A stretch of 64,000 nt of DNA from Cytidiella melzeri (lineage: Eukaryota; Basidiomycota; Agaricomycetes; Polyporales; Irpicaceae): assembly GCA_022592445.1 (NCBI GenBank), contig JABYQR010000053.1:62001-126000 (forward strand). Direction: 5' to 3'. The translations under genes and the position numbers were made by a program. Positions 10,962-22,164 of the stretch are shown here, one piece after another. The notes beneath the pieces are model-generated. The model searched no databases. It was not told the DNA's origin and saw only the letters and a list, made by a program, of their open reading frames with translations. Numbering within the stretch: position 1 is the first letter of the stretch; every line of letters starts with the position of its first letter.

Positions 10962-12913
10962 ATGGCAGGCCTCCAGCACGACGATGTCGACCTCTCCGCT
11001 GCACTGGCAGAGAAAAAGTATGACTCCTCAGAGGATGTCGTCTCTTACCATGAGCCAGACGGCATCCACGACGGCCTCGAGTTCCCCACAGAGGAAGAAA
11101 AGGCAACTCTCAGGCGCGTTGCGGACGCAATCCCCTGGAACGCCTATTGTAAGTGTTTGTGGCCACATCATGCCGATATATGCACACACCGACGCTCACA
11201 TATTGCATCTAGCCATTGCGTTTGTTGAATTGTGCGAGCGCTTTTCGTACTACGGCTCCACCGTCGTGTTCGTGAGTAGTAAACCATGCAGTCTTTATCG
11301 ATAGAACCGCTGACCCACTCATCGCATCCAGACCAACTTCATTCAGCGCAAACTTCCTCCAGGCTCACATACCGGTGCCGGCGGAGCGGACCTCCAATCC
11401 GGTGCCCTAGGCTTGGGGCAGCGTGCTTCCACCGGCCTCACCACCTTCAACTCCTTCTGGGTTTATGTCATTCCTCTCTTCGGAGCGTACGTCGCCGACA
11501 CCCGTTGGGGTCGTTTCAAGACCATTTGCGTCTCTGTCGCCCTCGCCCTCGTCGGTCACGTCCTCCTCATCATTTCCGCTGTCCCCCCTGTCATAGTACA
11601 CCCCCATGGCGCCCTGGCTTGCTTCGTTATCGCTATCCTCGTCATGGGTCTTGGTACCGGTGGATTCAAGTCCAACATCTCACCTCTCGTTGCTGAGCAA
11701 TACAGGCGCACAAAGCTCTTTGTAAGAACAGAGAAGAGCGGCGAGCGTGTCATCTGCGATCCCAGTCTCACTGCTTCCAGGATATACATGGTACGCGTTC
11801 CTACCCGTTTTGACCCCTTGACCCTTGAATACCGCTCATTTTCTGCGGGAAACATAGTATTTCTACCTGTTCATTAACATCGGCGCTTTGGCAGGCCAGA
11901 TTGGCATGGTGTACGCTGAGAAGTTTGTCGGCTTCTGGTTGGCGTTTACTCTCCCCACTGTCATGTTCTGCCTCACGCCACTGGTGCTCTTCTATGGCCG
12001 CAACAAGTATCAAAAGTCTCCGCCCACCGGCTCCGTATTCGCTCAGGCTCTTCGTGTCTGGAGACAAGCGATGAAGGGCCGATGGACCCTCAACCCTGTT
12101 CAGCTCTACAGGAACATGTGCGCCAACGACTTTTGGGAGAGTGCGAAGCCTAGTCACTTTGTCAAGGACGGAGAGCGTCCGTCATGGGTCACATTTGACG
12201 ACGTGTGGGTTGATCAAGTCAAGCGTGGCTTCAAGGCTTGCTCTGTCTTTGGCTGGTTCCCCATATACTGGCTCACATACAACCAGTTGAACAACAACCT
12301 GACTTCCCAGGCTGCCACTATGAACACTCACGGTCTGCCCAACGACGTCCTCTCCAACCTCGACCCTTTCGCCCTCATCATTTTCATTCCCATCTGTGAC
12401 CAGCTCATCTACCCCGGTCTCCGTCGCGCCGGGATCAACTTTACCCCCATCAAGAAAATTACGCTTGGATTTTACACTGGCGCTGCCGCCATGATCTGGT
12501 CCGCCGTTGTCCAACACTACATCTACAAAACGAACCCGTGCGGGTACGACGCGAGCAACTGCGCTGAGACCAGCCCCTTGAACGTCTGGATCCAAACCGG
12601 CAGCTACGTCCTCGTCGCGTTCTCCGAGATCTTTGCCTCCATCACTGGCCTCGAGTACGCCTTTACGAAGGCGCCGAAGAACATGCGTTCGCTCGTCATG
12701 GGCTTGTACCTCTTCACGTCCGCCATCGCCAGCGCGCTGGGCGAGGCGTTCGTGTCGCTCTCTGCTGACCCGCTGTTAGTGTGGAACTATGGTGTCATGG
12801 CAGTATTGGCGGCGGTGTCTGGAACGATCTTTTGGTTCCAGTACAGGCACCTTGACCAGCAGGAAGACGAGCTAAACAATCTCGCGGACGCGCATTTTGA
12901 GGAAAAACGCTAA
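10962..12913 (+). CDS. PTR2: proton-coupled di/tripeptide transporter (POT/PTR2)
   Basis: Four exons (10962-11148, 11213-11271, 11332-11790, 11858-12913) give 586 residues. After a ~60-residue cytosolic N-terminus the protein shows POT hallmarks. The first-helix motif is FVELCERFSYYG, with the E-x-x-E-R-F-S-Y-Y-G signature whose Glu/Arg residues couple protons. GAYVADTRWGRFK follows in the loop after helix 2. Next come GTGGFKSNISPLVAEQY and YYFYLFINIGAL before the central helices. The C-terminal half has FSEIFASITGLEYAFTKAP, the conserved E-F-A motif region of fungal PTR2. Twelve membrane helices are expected. By family it imports di- and tripeptides across the plasma membrane, driven by protons. 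It ends in an acidic cytosolic tail. No relation to the neighbouring genes is evident. Confidence 0.95.
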
Positions 12914-13594
12914 GTTGGCTCGGTGTCTATGTTTTCGCTGATTTCGCTACTTTCGTGTGTTGGATTGGATTGTATGACCTTACGCCTGTTAATGCTTGTT
13001 CTGTAGTACTTGCGATTCACACGTATAACTCACTGAGGAATATCACACACCTCGAACCGTAATAGACGCATCAAGAGTTCACGTATAGTCTGAGTCGCTG
13101 CGGGTCTGTCGATTTTGAATAAGTATTTGAGCCTTTCATGAATACGGCCGAGGGATGGCAGACGCTTCGTTGATTTGAGCCGTCATGCCCAGCTCTCTTG
13201 CTTCCGAAGTCGCAGGTGGGTACCAAGCAGACCTGTCCCAGCAATACTAATTCTTTTCAGTTTGATTGCGACTCTACCAGACAGCCATGACTTGGACTTG
13301 ACGTGGTAGACAGTCCGTCACGGTGCAGGACGATGAAAATTCATGAAAATATACAGTGCCGCCATGGTGATCGCGCAAAAATATCGGTTCTCGATGGTTT
13401 CGCCAACCGTTGTGGTATGACCCGGCTAATACTTTCGCGACGGCGAACAAACTTAAATCAACTTCGGCTACTCAAAAATCGTAGATCCCCAGGCAGCGAC
13501 GGTAAAGAGTAACAACAGTTCTCTTTTTTCCGTGTCAAACCCCTCGAGTCGGAGGGTTCATGCACTCGACTCTGGTGCTCTAGCACGGTTTACG
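12914..13594. other. intergenic
   Basis: This is the 3' flank of the transporter and the upstream region of the Ser/Thr-rich membrane protein. A splice-like pattern around 13215-13260 (GTGGGT ... TTTTCAG) is not attached to a usable coding frame. No other feature is supported. Confidence 0.4.
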
Positions 13595-15468
13595 ATGGAA
13601 AACCGCTTGCCTCATCTCGACATGAGTGAGGATGAAAGTCTTTCAACTTCGGGCTCCTTAGAGTCACTAGACAACTCGAGCCTCGGGTGCTCGTCGGACG
13701 GGACTTCGACGTCGAGCGACGTGTCGTCTACTGTTTCTACAACCTCAACCTCAACTCTGCTGAGCTCTGAGTTGGCATCCGACTCCAGCTCGAGCTCGTC
13801 ATCCTCAAGCTCCTGTCCCGTCGTTACAGCTTCCACCTCTACTAGCTCGGACTCGAATACCACACTCTCTTCGTCCTCACTCTCCTTTTCCAGCCTCCAA
13901 GGTTTCACTTCGTCAGCGAGCTCATCTGACAGTGTCACAACTTCCACCGTTGAAGTGTCGTCCATTTCGACGTCGAGCGGGTCTCCATCTACTCTTATTT
14001 ACATTTATGCATCCAGCTATAATAGTCCGGCGACAGGTGCTGTAGCATCCCCGCTAGGACCCTCAAGCTCCTCCCCACCGCCCACTGCTGTCTTGTCTGA
14101 AGCGCCACTGTCAAGCACACCCACATCTGCGCGCGGTCAACGAATTGGGGCACATACCGGCGACGTGTTTATTGCGGGATCAACTACGACCACCGCAGGT
14201 GTTCGAACGACGCAAGCCTCACCTCCAAATGATGACAGCAACGGCCTCAGTTCGGCTCAAACTCGATCACCATCCAGCGGCAGCTCACAAACGTACGCTG
14301 TTCTTCATGTCTGTGGTGATAGTGCTTGAGACTGACTGTTTGTTGCGCTAGTACACCGGCTATGGCGGCAGCGCCTGTTCCTACCATGTTCTCTCTTCCG
14401 CACGAGGCTGAGCTCACCACTGCAACTTGGGAGATGACCATGCCGACTGCCAGTGGTACAATGACAGCAGGGCAGGTTGTCCAGATGACGGCAGTCTCAA
14501 CTGTAGGACTTGGGTCCTCCGCGTTGCCAAGCTCAACGAGCATTTCCAATTCTGAAGCCATAAGTGGGTCTAAGCACATGTATGTCCTTTTCCCACTCGG
14601 CTCGTAGTGCATTCTTTCTCATGCGGTAGTTTTCAGCCTTCTCGCAGCCATACTAACTCCCATCGTGATATTCTGCGTTGTTGTCCTTCCCTGCCTGTGG
14701 TTCCTCTTCCGTCTCCGGACGCGCAAGAAAGTGCGGTTCATGGCTACATACGAAGATATGACAGGGGACATCCCGTCTTACCGATACATCCCACGCGCTC
14801 CGTACGCAGAAACACTCTCCACGATCAACGAGTACGACAGCCAATGGGACATGGTCTCCATCCCGAGCGCGAGGGGAGTCCACACCGATATGCTTCCCGT
14901 CGGAACACGCTCTGACTTGGAAGGCTCCTCGAATCCATTCGCCGATCCCTCTGACGACGACAATGCGCATTCGCCATTGGTTGGCAGAGGCTTCCCGAGG
15001 TGGTATGGTCGGACAAGGAGCGAGACGAGAGCGACGAGTCCTGGGAGTGAGAGTTCTGCTAGCATGGTTGCTTCCGTGGCGGCTCCTTCGAGATGGGGCG
15101 CGCTCAGCCCCTCGTCCGTGTCGTCGAGGTCAACGTCGCGCCTGGGGAGCTTCAGTCCTGTACCGCTGGACTCCTCGACGGCCTCAAAAGGATCGCAACT
15201 TCGGCTTGGTGTGTACTCGTCGCGTTCTAGCGGGCAGGAGCAATATTCTTCGGACGGCGGTGGAGTGTATTCTGGGTCAGATTTTGAGAGGATGGAGGAC
15301 CCGTTTGCTAATCCGAACAAGAGAAGCTCAAAGACACCATTGCCGCTGCTCGGTGGTGGGCTACAAAGGAGCAGTCAGGCGGTAGATGGCAGCAGTACAA
15401 GCAGCACGAAGCCGGGTGTTGTTTATTCTTCGCTGCTGCCGAAAGTCTCTCGAGCAGATAGGCATTGA
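13595..15468 (+). CDS. Ser/Thr-rich single-pass membrane protein (SKG6/AXL2-like)
   Basis: Three exons (13595-14292, 14352-14579, 14637-15468) give 585 residues. Residues 1-300 are extremely rich in Ser and Thr, as in heavily O-mannosylated fungal ectodomains. One transmembrane helix follows at about 309-333 (LLAAILTPIVIFCVVVLPCL), then RLRTRKK as the cytosolic stop-transfer signal. The ~250-residue cytosolic tail contains Asn-Pro-Phe repeats (SSNPFAD, DPFANP) that could bind endocytic or cortical adaptors. There is no cleavable signal peptide at this ATG, so either the protein inserts through the TM helix or an upstream exon is missing. By analogy with fungal SKG6/wall-sensor-like proteins it may act at the cell surface; this is inference from architecture only. 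Confidence 0.75.
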
Positions 15469-15493
15469 TATTGTGGCAGACTTTGGTTTTCTG

Positions 15494-15499
15494 AATAAA
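15494..15499 (+). terminator. polyadenylation-signal-like AATAAA
   Basis: A canonical hexamer 26 bases after the stop codon of the Ser/Thr-rich membrane protein gene. The rest of 15469-15768 is plain intergenic sequence. Confidence 0.4.
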
Positions 15500-15768
15500 C
15501 ATGATTTTGGACTGCATTCGCCTTCTAATGCAGTCTGCGGTATCTATAACGATGCCGGAGACTGAGTAGTACTGCATCGACGAGCTGAAAGAATACCGGC
15601 GCTAAGTCACGACCTGGCGCATCAATTGATCCGCCTGTTTCAAGTTGTTGGAACACTTCCGTGTTTTTGAACTTGAACTTCCATATCGTTTGGTGAGTTG
15701 GCGAGTTACACTGTGCAGCCATCACCTTTCCTATGGTGATTAATTTTTAGATATCGCAAACAAGTCTC

Positions 15769-16969
15769 ATGCTCAATCCCTGGCATGTGGCCATCGCTGC
15801 ACAGCCAAGAACAATGTTTTCTCGAGCTACAGGACATCTCAAACTTCACCGACGCCATCATGATACACAGCGGGCCTATTTTAGGCTGTACAGCACAAGG
15901 TTATTCTCTAGCAATGCAATATCTGACGGGGAGATGTACACTTCTCTCAGATTAAGGCGTGCACCGCTACGAGCTGTGGACTGGGACCAATTTAACGTCA
16001 CTGCAGAGGAGCCCATTCTTTTCAAAGAAAGCTCACAAGATCGCAGAGACCCCTCTTCACGAGCATCAGAGCTTTTGTCTGCTCTATCTCAAGGTGAAGA
16101 CCGGATTGTTGAAGTTGAAGTTGGAAGATACGACAGCACACGGCCGGACGGGTTTCATCAAGTTCCAATGCGCCTTCGGAAATATCTGGACTGGCTTCAA
16201 TCAGATCGTGCTGACGGCCGTATTGGTGGACAACAGGTGTACCTTGCGCAGTGGTCGGGACATGACGAGGTGTGTTGGACCATTGTCGGTCATGCATCAC
16301 AGTTGTTCTGCCACCAATCACGTTGTATGATTAGATTAAGGCCGTGCGGGACACTGCCCTCCCTCCCTCTGTGTTATCTGGGCTGATCACTGAAGAGAAG
16401 GTTGACTTGTATCAATCAGCGCTGTTCCTTGGACCAACCGGTGCTGTGAGTCGTGCGACATTACATGAACAACATGGCAGCATCTTAACACTCATCATGT
16501 TTCGGCCGCGACACAGGTTACTCCGCTTCATTTCGACCCTTACATCAACCTTTTCCACTTACAGGCGTCCTCTAACCCAGAGGAGTATGTCAAGCATGTG
16601 ATTCTGCTGCCACCGACTGCCTCGAGGTTTGTCAAAGGCCCGCACGCGCAAAGACGTCAGCACAATACCTCCGCTCTAGAGTTCCAGATCCATCGAGATG
16701 CCTCCCACGATATCTCGGGTTTCCGGGTTGAAACGTCTCTGGATGGGACATCGGACGTGCGGGAGATCCGGGATGTGATTGAAAGATACGCAGTAACATG
16801 CCTCCTGCGGCAAGGGGAGACTTTGCTCATCCCACGCGGCTGGTGGCACCGTGTAGAGAACGTAGGTCTACGAGATGGTCGTCGCGAGCATTGCGGATGG
16901 ACCGCAGGACTGTCGTGGTGGTTTCTCTCCCGCAGTAGTTGCAATGAAAGCACTAGAGCGCTTGGATAG
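15769..16969 (+). CDS. JmjC/cupin-8 Fe(II)-oxoglutarate dioxygenase-like protein
   Basis: Three exons (15769-16269, 16335-16445, 16517-16969) give 354 residues. The N-terminal ~40 residues are basic with few acids (RRHH...RLYSTRLFSS), resembling a mitochondrial presequence; an alternative ATG is at 15814. The fold is identified by QVYLAQW, then TPLHFDPYINLFH with the iron-binding H-x-D (about His209/Asp211), and IPRGWWHRVEN with the distal iron ligand (about His315). These are the three metal ligands of small JmjC hydroxylases such as the TYW5/HIF1AN/JMJD5-like group. The substrate (protein, tRNA or other) cannot be read from sequence. A GTAGGT just after RVEN looks like a splice donor, but reading through keeps TAGLSWWFLSR in frame. 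Confidence 0.85.
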
Positions 16970-17259
16970 CATTCCATGCATGCAAACCTGGGGGGTAGTG
17001 CTGAAGGCACCATCACCGCCAATCTCCAAGTCAAGCTTTCTGTGCAAGACGCTGTTGATTGGAAGTTTATGGCTCAACGCAAAAGTCCCTGTACATGTGC
17101 GGCGTTTGGGTTCCCGTGGCTGTACGCGTCCAGGTCCCTGGATGGTTATAAGTGCGATCGGAGGGGGCACTTGATACACTCTCCCCCAGTGTTATTCAAC
17201 AGAAACAGGTACTTTCTCAACTACCACTGCCGTCAGAGCCTCTAGTGCGTCTTTCCGCC

Positions 17260-19135
17260 ATGCGACGTAAATCTTCTACGCACTATGTCGTGATGGCGTC
17301 CGCATCTCATTGATCCATTTGTGGTTTCAGGTATCTCACGAACATCCTCTGTAAAAGGACCGCGTCCTCTGAGCGTTAGAGGTCGAAGTGCCCTCATAAT
17401 CTTTCCAGGACCAATCAACAACCTGCCTTCAGAATTACTCGAGGCGATATTTCACGAACTCGCTTTGGACCTGTACAACGAGCCCTTCCGGACAGCCGAA
17501 CGCCTTGGTTCCCTATCCCAATGCGCCTGGAGTGTACCAACTATACCGGTCTACTCCTGGGTGAATATCACACAAGTATGCAAGAGATGGCGAACAATTG
17601 CTTTGAACTGCGCCTCTCTGTGGAGCCGGGTGTTTGCAAACTTCGTCAAAACAGAGCAAATGCTGCTCAGACGTTCACAGGGCGCTCCATTGAGTGTGCG
17701 ATGCATATTGTCTCATCTTCGCTCATCTCAGTCCACAATCATCCCACCGGAGAGTTTTGCTCATATTCACCGCATCCAGACGTTGGAGCTCAGCCTTGAT
17801 AGGTCCGCAACGACTTCATCGTATCTCTCACTCATTGGTGCAGTGGAGGCACCCTCACTTCGAATTCTTCGCATCCACAGCGAAGCCATCAACGATGACT
17901 GTTTTCCATGCCACGCCTGGTCAATGCCTTGTTTGGAGCGACTCGAGATTTGCGCATCGCTGAGCGGCTTTTGGCGCCCATTCCTACGCCCTTCGTTACG
18001 CCATCTTTCGCTCGGGTCGTCCACAAAGGAACATTCGTACACTCGCACTCCGTCCAACGCCGAGGAGACCTTGCCGTTGCTCGACGTGCTACATAATCTT
18101 CCATTGCTGCAAAGCCTAGTCTTGCATCTTGACATGTATACAGGCACCCTGGAGAGCTCCATGGCTCCTCAAATATCTTTGCCAGAACTCCGCCTTTTGG
18201 AGATTACGGGGCACCTAGGACACTGCGTCGATGTTCTCAGCCGTCTCGTCGTACCCGACTGCGCTGCTATAGTCATAGACGGGACTAAAAACTGTAGCCG
18301 CCGCGACCCTCGCTATTTTGGTGCAGAGGCTGCACACGTCGCCTTCGTTTTGAAAAATGTGCTCGACAATCCACCCCTTCCTACGTACGACACTACCCAT
18401 GCTCGCGAACTTTTAGCGATTTCACTGTCCGTCGAGGACAGCAGCATCCTGCGGCTGAGAGGGTGGGTGACCGGCGAAAATGCTTCGTTGGCATTTCGCG
18501 ATCGCGGCTCCAAACCGATTATCGACATCACAGTTCCTTGTAGAGAGTCGCAATCGCACCTCAAAGCGGTTCTCTCATTACTCTCCCTCCGTCGCGTCGT
18601 TTCGCTTCAAATTGGGCCCATGGACCTCTTGGGTCCCTTCGGCTCGCCGTCCACTGTCATTCCCTGGTTCAGAGTTTTTGCTCAACTTCGCGACGTGAGC
18701 TTCCTCCGCGTTTGCGCCCTCAAGGACCCAGCGTTCTGGATAGGACTACTTCTTCCTCACGAGTCTGTAGACGGCGGTTTGCGCTTCCCTGCGCTCACCA
18801 CTCTTGAGCTCGTCGATGTCAAGTTCGCATGTCCACCTGCAGATACAGGTCTCGACAACCGGAGACGCAGGTCTGATGTTCTGTGCTCGGAGCTGACCTA
18901 TGCGAATTTGAGTGGACAGCCTGTCGATTTCTTGCGGTGCATGGTTTCCCGCTACAAAAAGAGTGGCAACAGACTGCGCAAGGTGGCTATTGAGCGGGCA
19001 AAGAATTTCCGTGAGCACGATGGATTGTCTTTGGGAGAGGTGCGAGAAGCTGTGGCTGCTGTGATCGAGTGGGATGGAAAAGAGGAATTCGTGGATGGTA
19101 CGTTGTCCGAGGTACATTTTGTTTTTGGGTTCTGA
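17260..19135 (+). CDS. F-box protein
   Basis: The large exon 17331-19135 has no ATG before the F-box. A TTTCAG acceptor at 17325-17330 matches a GTAAAT donor at 17267, giving a 7-nt first exon (ATG CGA C) in the right phase and about 603 residues. The F-box reads INNLPSELLEAIFHELALDL, then VCKRWRTIALNCASLWSRVF after an insertion. The remainder shows scattered leucine-rich segments of the basidiomycete F-box type (SLRILRIHSEAI, ELRLLEITGHLGHC). By family it would be a substrate receptor of an SCF ubiquitin ligase, with unknown substrate. The main exon is certain as coding; the tiny first exon is inferred, and an alternative start cannot be excluded. Confidence 0.82.
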
Positions 19136-19748
19136 CTACAAAGTCTAGTGGACCCTCCTCAGACAAGAGTCGCGGGAAGATCTTTTCGGCCAGCTTGTCC
19201 TGAGAGGGCGTAGTACTCGATGAAGGAAGGTTGTTTCAGCAGCAGGAGCTGGCGTACAGTATTGTCGTTCCGGGTTTGACTCATCTTATTTATATCTTAT
19301 TTATTACAATGGTCTGCTCGCAGCAGTGGACTGGTCTTCGGAAGGACGAGCAGGCGAGTCGGAGGTTCCACAGATCTGGCTATGAAGGACTGTCGACGTG
19401 GTTCCCTCAGACTATCGAGGCCATTGTGCTCTTTGATCATGCCCTGTGAGCCTGCTATACTCTCTATAACCTCCCTGGCAGTGAAAGCGAGATTCCTGCC
19501 ACACTTTTTCTCCCTTATGGACGTCTACATGACCAACTCTCGTTGTACTCTGTGAGAGTGAAGTAGATCATTGAATTCAAGGTGGTCACACGAGCAGCGG
19601 CAAGCCGGGCCGACATTTCTGCCGTGCTCGTTCTCCCTTATGGGCGTCTACACGAACCTTCACACTCCCGCCACGACCTCAAGGTATCCCTCACAGACAC
19701 CCGCCGTGCGAGGACGGGCCCTTGCGAGTCAAGAAACTCGCAACTAGA
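19136..19748. other. intergenic with a short imperfect direct repeat
   Basis: This 613-base gap contains two related ~25-base stretches with the shared core TCTCCCTTATG, at about 19509-19533 and 19630-19654 (each followed by G[AG]CGTCTACA). A 72-codon ORF at 19231-19449 lacks a convincing context. The last 80 bases form the leader of the carboxypeptidase-like gene. Confidence 0.5.
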
Positions 19749-21718
19749 ATGGAACGCACAACAGCCAGAGTGCTTGCGCTGCTATCTTTGATACTTCCAT
19801 GCCTTGCTTCTGCTTTATACGCACCATCGCATCAAGAAATCCTTGGTTTGGGGAAGACAGCCACGGAGGATTTGCACATCCTACGGCGTATTTCTCTCTG
19901 CGAGAATGACACTATGACTGTAAAAGACATTCTAGGGGCTGCGCAGGTGTGAATTACGCGCTACATGTCGAACCCATCTTACGTGCCTTTTTGTAGGAGT
20001 CCGAGCTAGACGTATGGCACACTAGCTCCTCCAACGTGGACATTCACCTCACTTCCAGCAGAAAACACTCTCACATCTCCCAGCTCCTGGATCAGGCTGG
20101 TATAAGCTACTCTGACTCCGCACTCCCTTACTCTCTTGTCCACCCACAGCCCCTACGGCCTCAGGCATCGACTTGGAACCTGAGCTCCTTATCAAACAGC
20201 ACCTTTCATACGGACTACCACACTATTGAAGAGATAGGCACATTTGTCAGAGACCTACTAGACCTGTACCCTGAGCAAGTACGCCTGGTGCCCATCGGCC
20301 ACTCGTCTGAGAACCGGGAGATGTTTGCGTTGGAGATTGCAGCCGACAAGAGCTCTCTGAGAAAGAAGACTGGCTTTGTTGTGACAGGGGCACAGCATGC
20401 TCGAGAGGTCCGTGTCTCGGCTACATCCTGTTACTCTCAATTGCTCATCCCTCAAGCAGTGGATTGCGACGTCAACTGCAATGTTCATAGCGCATGCGTT
20501 GCTCGCAGATGTGTCAGAGTCGTACTCGATGGCGTCTCTGTTGAATACTTTTGTAAGAGGCTCACTGTTCTGACGCGAGAGTCTCAGTTGACTTTCTGGT
20601 ATCCTCATAGGATTTCTATTTTGTGCTGCTCCCAAATCCAGACGGCTATGTGTACACGTGGGAGACAGACCGGTTTTGGTGAGGACTACTTGTTTAGCTC
20701 CAGCGATGCTGTACATAGTGTGTGGTGCACTAACAGCATTATCGCAGGTACAAGAATCGCCAGATCGTGGGTCCCAATGCAAAGTGCGTTGGAATTGATA
20801 TGAACAGGTGGGTCTGATCCATTTCTTCTACCTCTCCTGTTCTTTTACAATACTTCCTTCTTAGAAATTGGGTAAGCATGGTGTTCAGTTCGCTTCATCT
20901 GTACTAACTTATTCTGCAGGGTCATAAGTGGAAGCCTACAGCGCTATTTCCCGCCACGAAGAAGCCCAAGACAGGCACAGACCCATGCGCACATTGGTAC
21001 CCAGGACACCGTGCTTTTGAAGCACCCGAAGTGAACAATATAGCAAACTACATAACCACTCTTCCCAACCTACGAGCTTACATAGATTTGAGGAGCTACG
21101 GCCAGATGAGTATGTCTCTCGCATAACTTTCTCCCAAAAAATGCCTTCTGAAAGACGTCTCCAGTCTCTTCGCCATTCTCTTATTCATGCAAAAAGACGC
21201 CGAAAGATGCTGAAGACCAGCTTGAAGCTGCGTTGGGTGCTTCGCGAGCTATCAAAGCAGCACACGGTACTCCCTTCACCGTAAGCCACTCCAATTCTCA
21301 TCTTGCAACGCTATTCGAATCACGCCACCAGACCGGAAGCCTGTGCTCTCTACTCTACAAGTACGTGCTGCCGGTTCAATTATGCTGTACACAACGCTTA
21401 TCACTATTTCCTCCGTTTAGAGCCCCCGGTAACGTCGTGGATTACATGTATGCCAAAGCGGGCATCAAGTTCTCATATGCGGTACATCTCCGAGATACGG
21501 GGACGGTGCGTACCATCCGTAGGAATATATCCGTCGGAGCTCACAATCATACCACACCAACAGTACGGTTTTGTGCTGCCACCGGAATGGATTCGGCCTG
21601 TCGGGGAGGAGACGGCGAACATGATCAAGTCTCTTGCTGGGTTTGTAGTCGGAAAGAAATGTAAGTTTGTGTTTGATAAGCTGCGAATGCGCAAGTCTCA
21701 TCGGAATCAACAGTCTGA
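19749..21718 (+). CDS. ECM14: ECM14-like inactive M14 metallocarboxypeptidase homologue
   Basis: Twelve exons (19749-19946, 19997-20407, 20460-20552, 20611-20678, 20748-20807, 20865-20871, 20920-21109, 21165-21280, 21332-21360, 21421-21505, 21564-21660, 21714-21718) give 452 residues. Residues 1-22 form a signal peptide, a pro-region follows to about 125, then the M14 fold. The first zinc motif H-x-x-E is intact (GAQHAREW, about 200-203), and substrate-side residues DMNRNWGHKW are present. At the third zinc ligand, where active enzymes have His (IHSYSQ), this protein has IDLRSYGQ (Arg near 337). At the catalytic glutamate (FELRDTG) it has VHLRDTG (His near 413). ECM14 proteins are known fungal pseudo-peptidases of the secretory pathway linked to cell-wall biology, so non-catalytic function is expected. 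The codons R-N-W come from a 7-nt microexon. Confidence 0.93.
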
Positions 21719-22164
21719 TTGTTGTTTGCGGTTGTATCTGCTTGGATCTTGTTGTAAGGAATGTCTGTGTACGCTCTTGTTCTGTCTAAGCCCTGCATGC
21801 CATCCATGATGTATTCTATGTTTTATTTTTGCTTTCGCATTCGTTCGGTAGTATTGGCCAGGTTGCAGCTTGCTCACGACGAGCTGCTAAATAATGGAAT
21901 TAGACTCGGATGATGGCTCACTATCTAATCTGTTGTAGTCAAAGTAACAAAACTGTTATGTCATATTGTAAGCAGTAACATGACGATCAGTAACTCGCTA
22001 CTGATCTGGTAAGTAATGCGAATAACACCTGCTCGCTTCCGAAATGAGAGTGCTGCCTTCGTGATCCAGGACCACCACCACAGCCCATCCTCCCTTTATA
22101 TTTCCTTGACTCATCGTACTAATGTCGCGCACCTCCACTCTCTGAACGTTCCTCACCGACTGCA
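21719..22164. other. intergenic
   Basis: This AT-richer spacer between the ECM14-like gene and ATG13 holds no supported gene or repeat. The final ~60 bases are C/T-rich leader-type sequence before the ATG13 start. Confidence 0.45.

Noticed and set aside
13303..13512. 69-codon ORF upstream of the Ser/Thr-rich membrane protein as a possible signal-peptide exon
   Set aside because: Strongly basic, no hydrophobic core, and no donor that joins in phase to the downstream exon.
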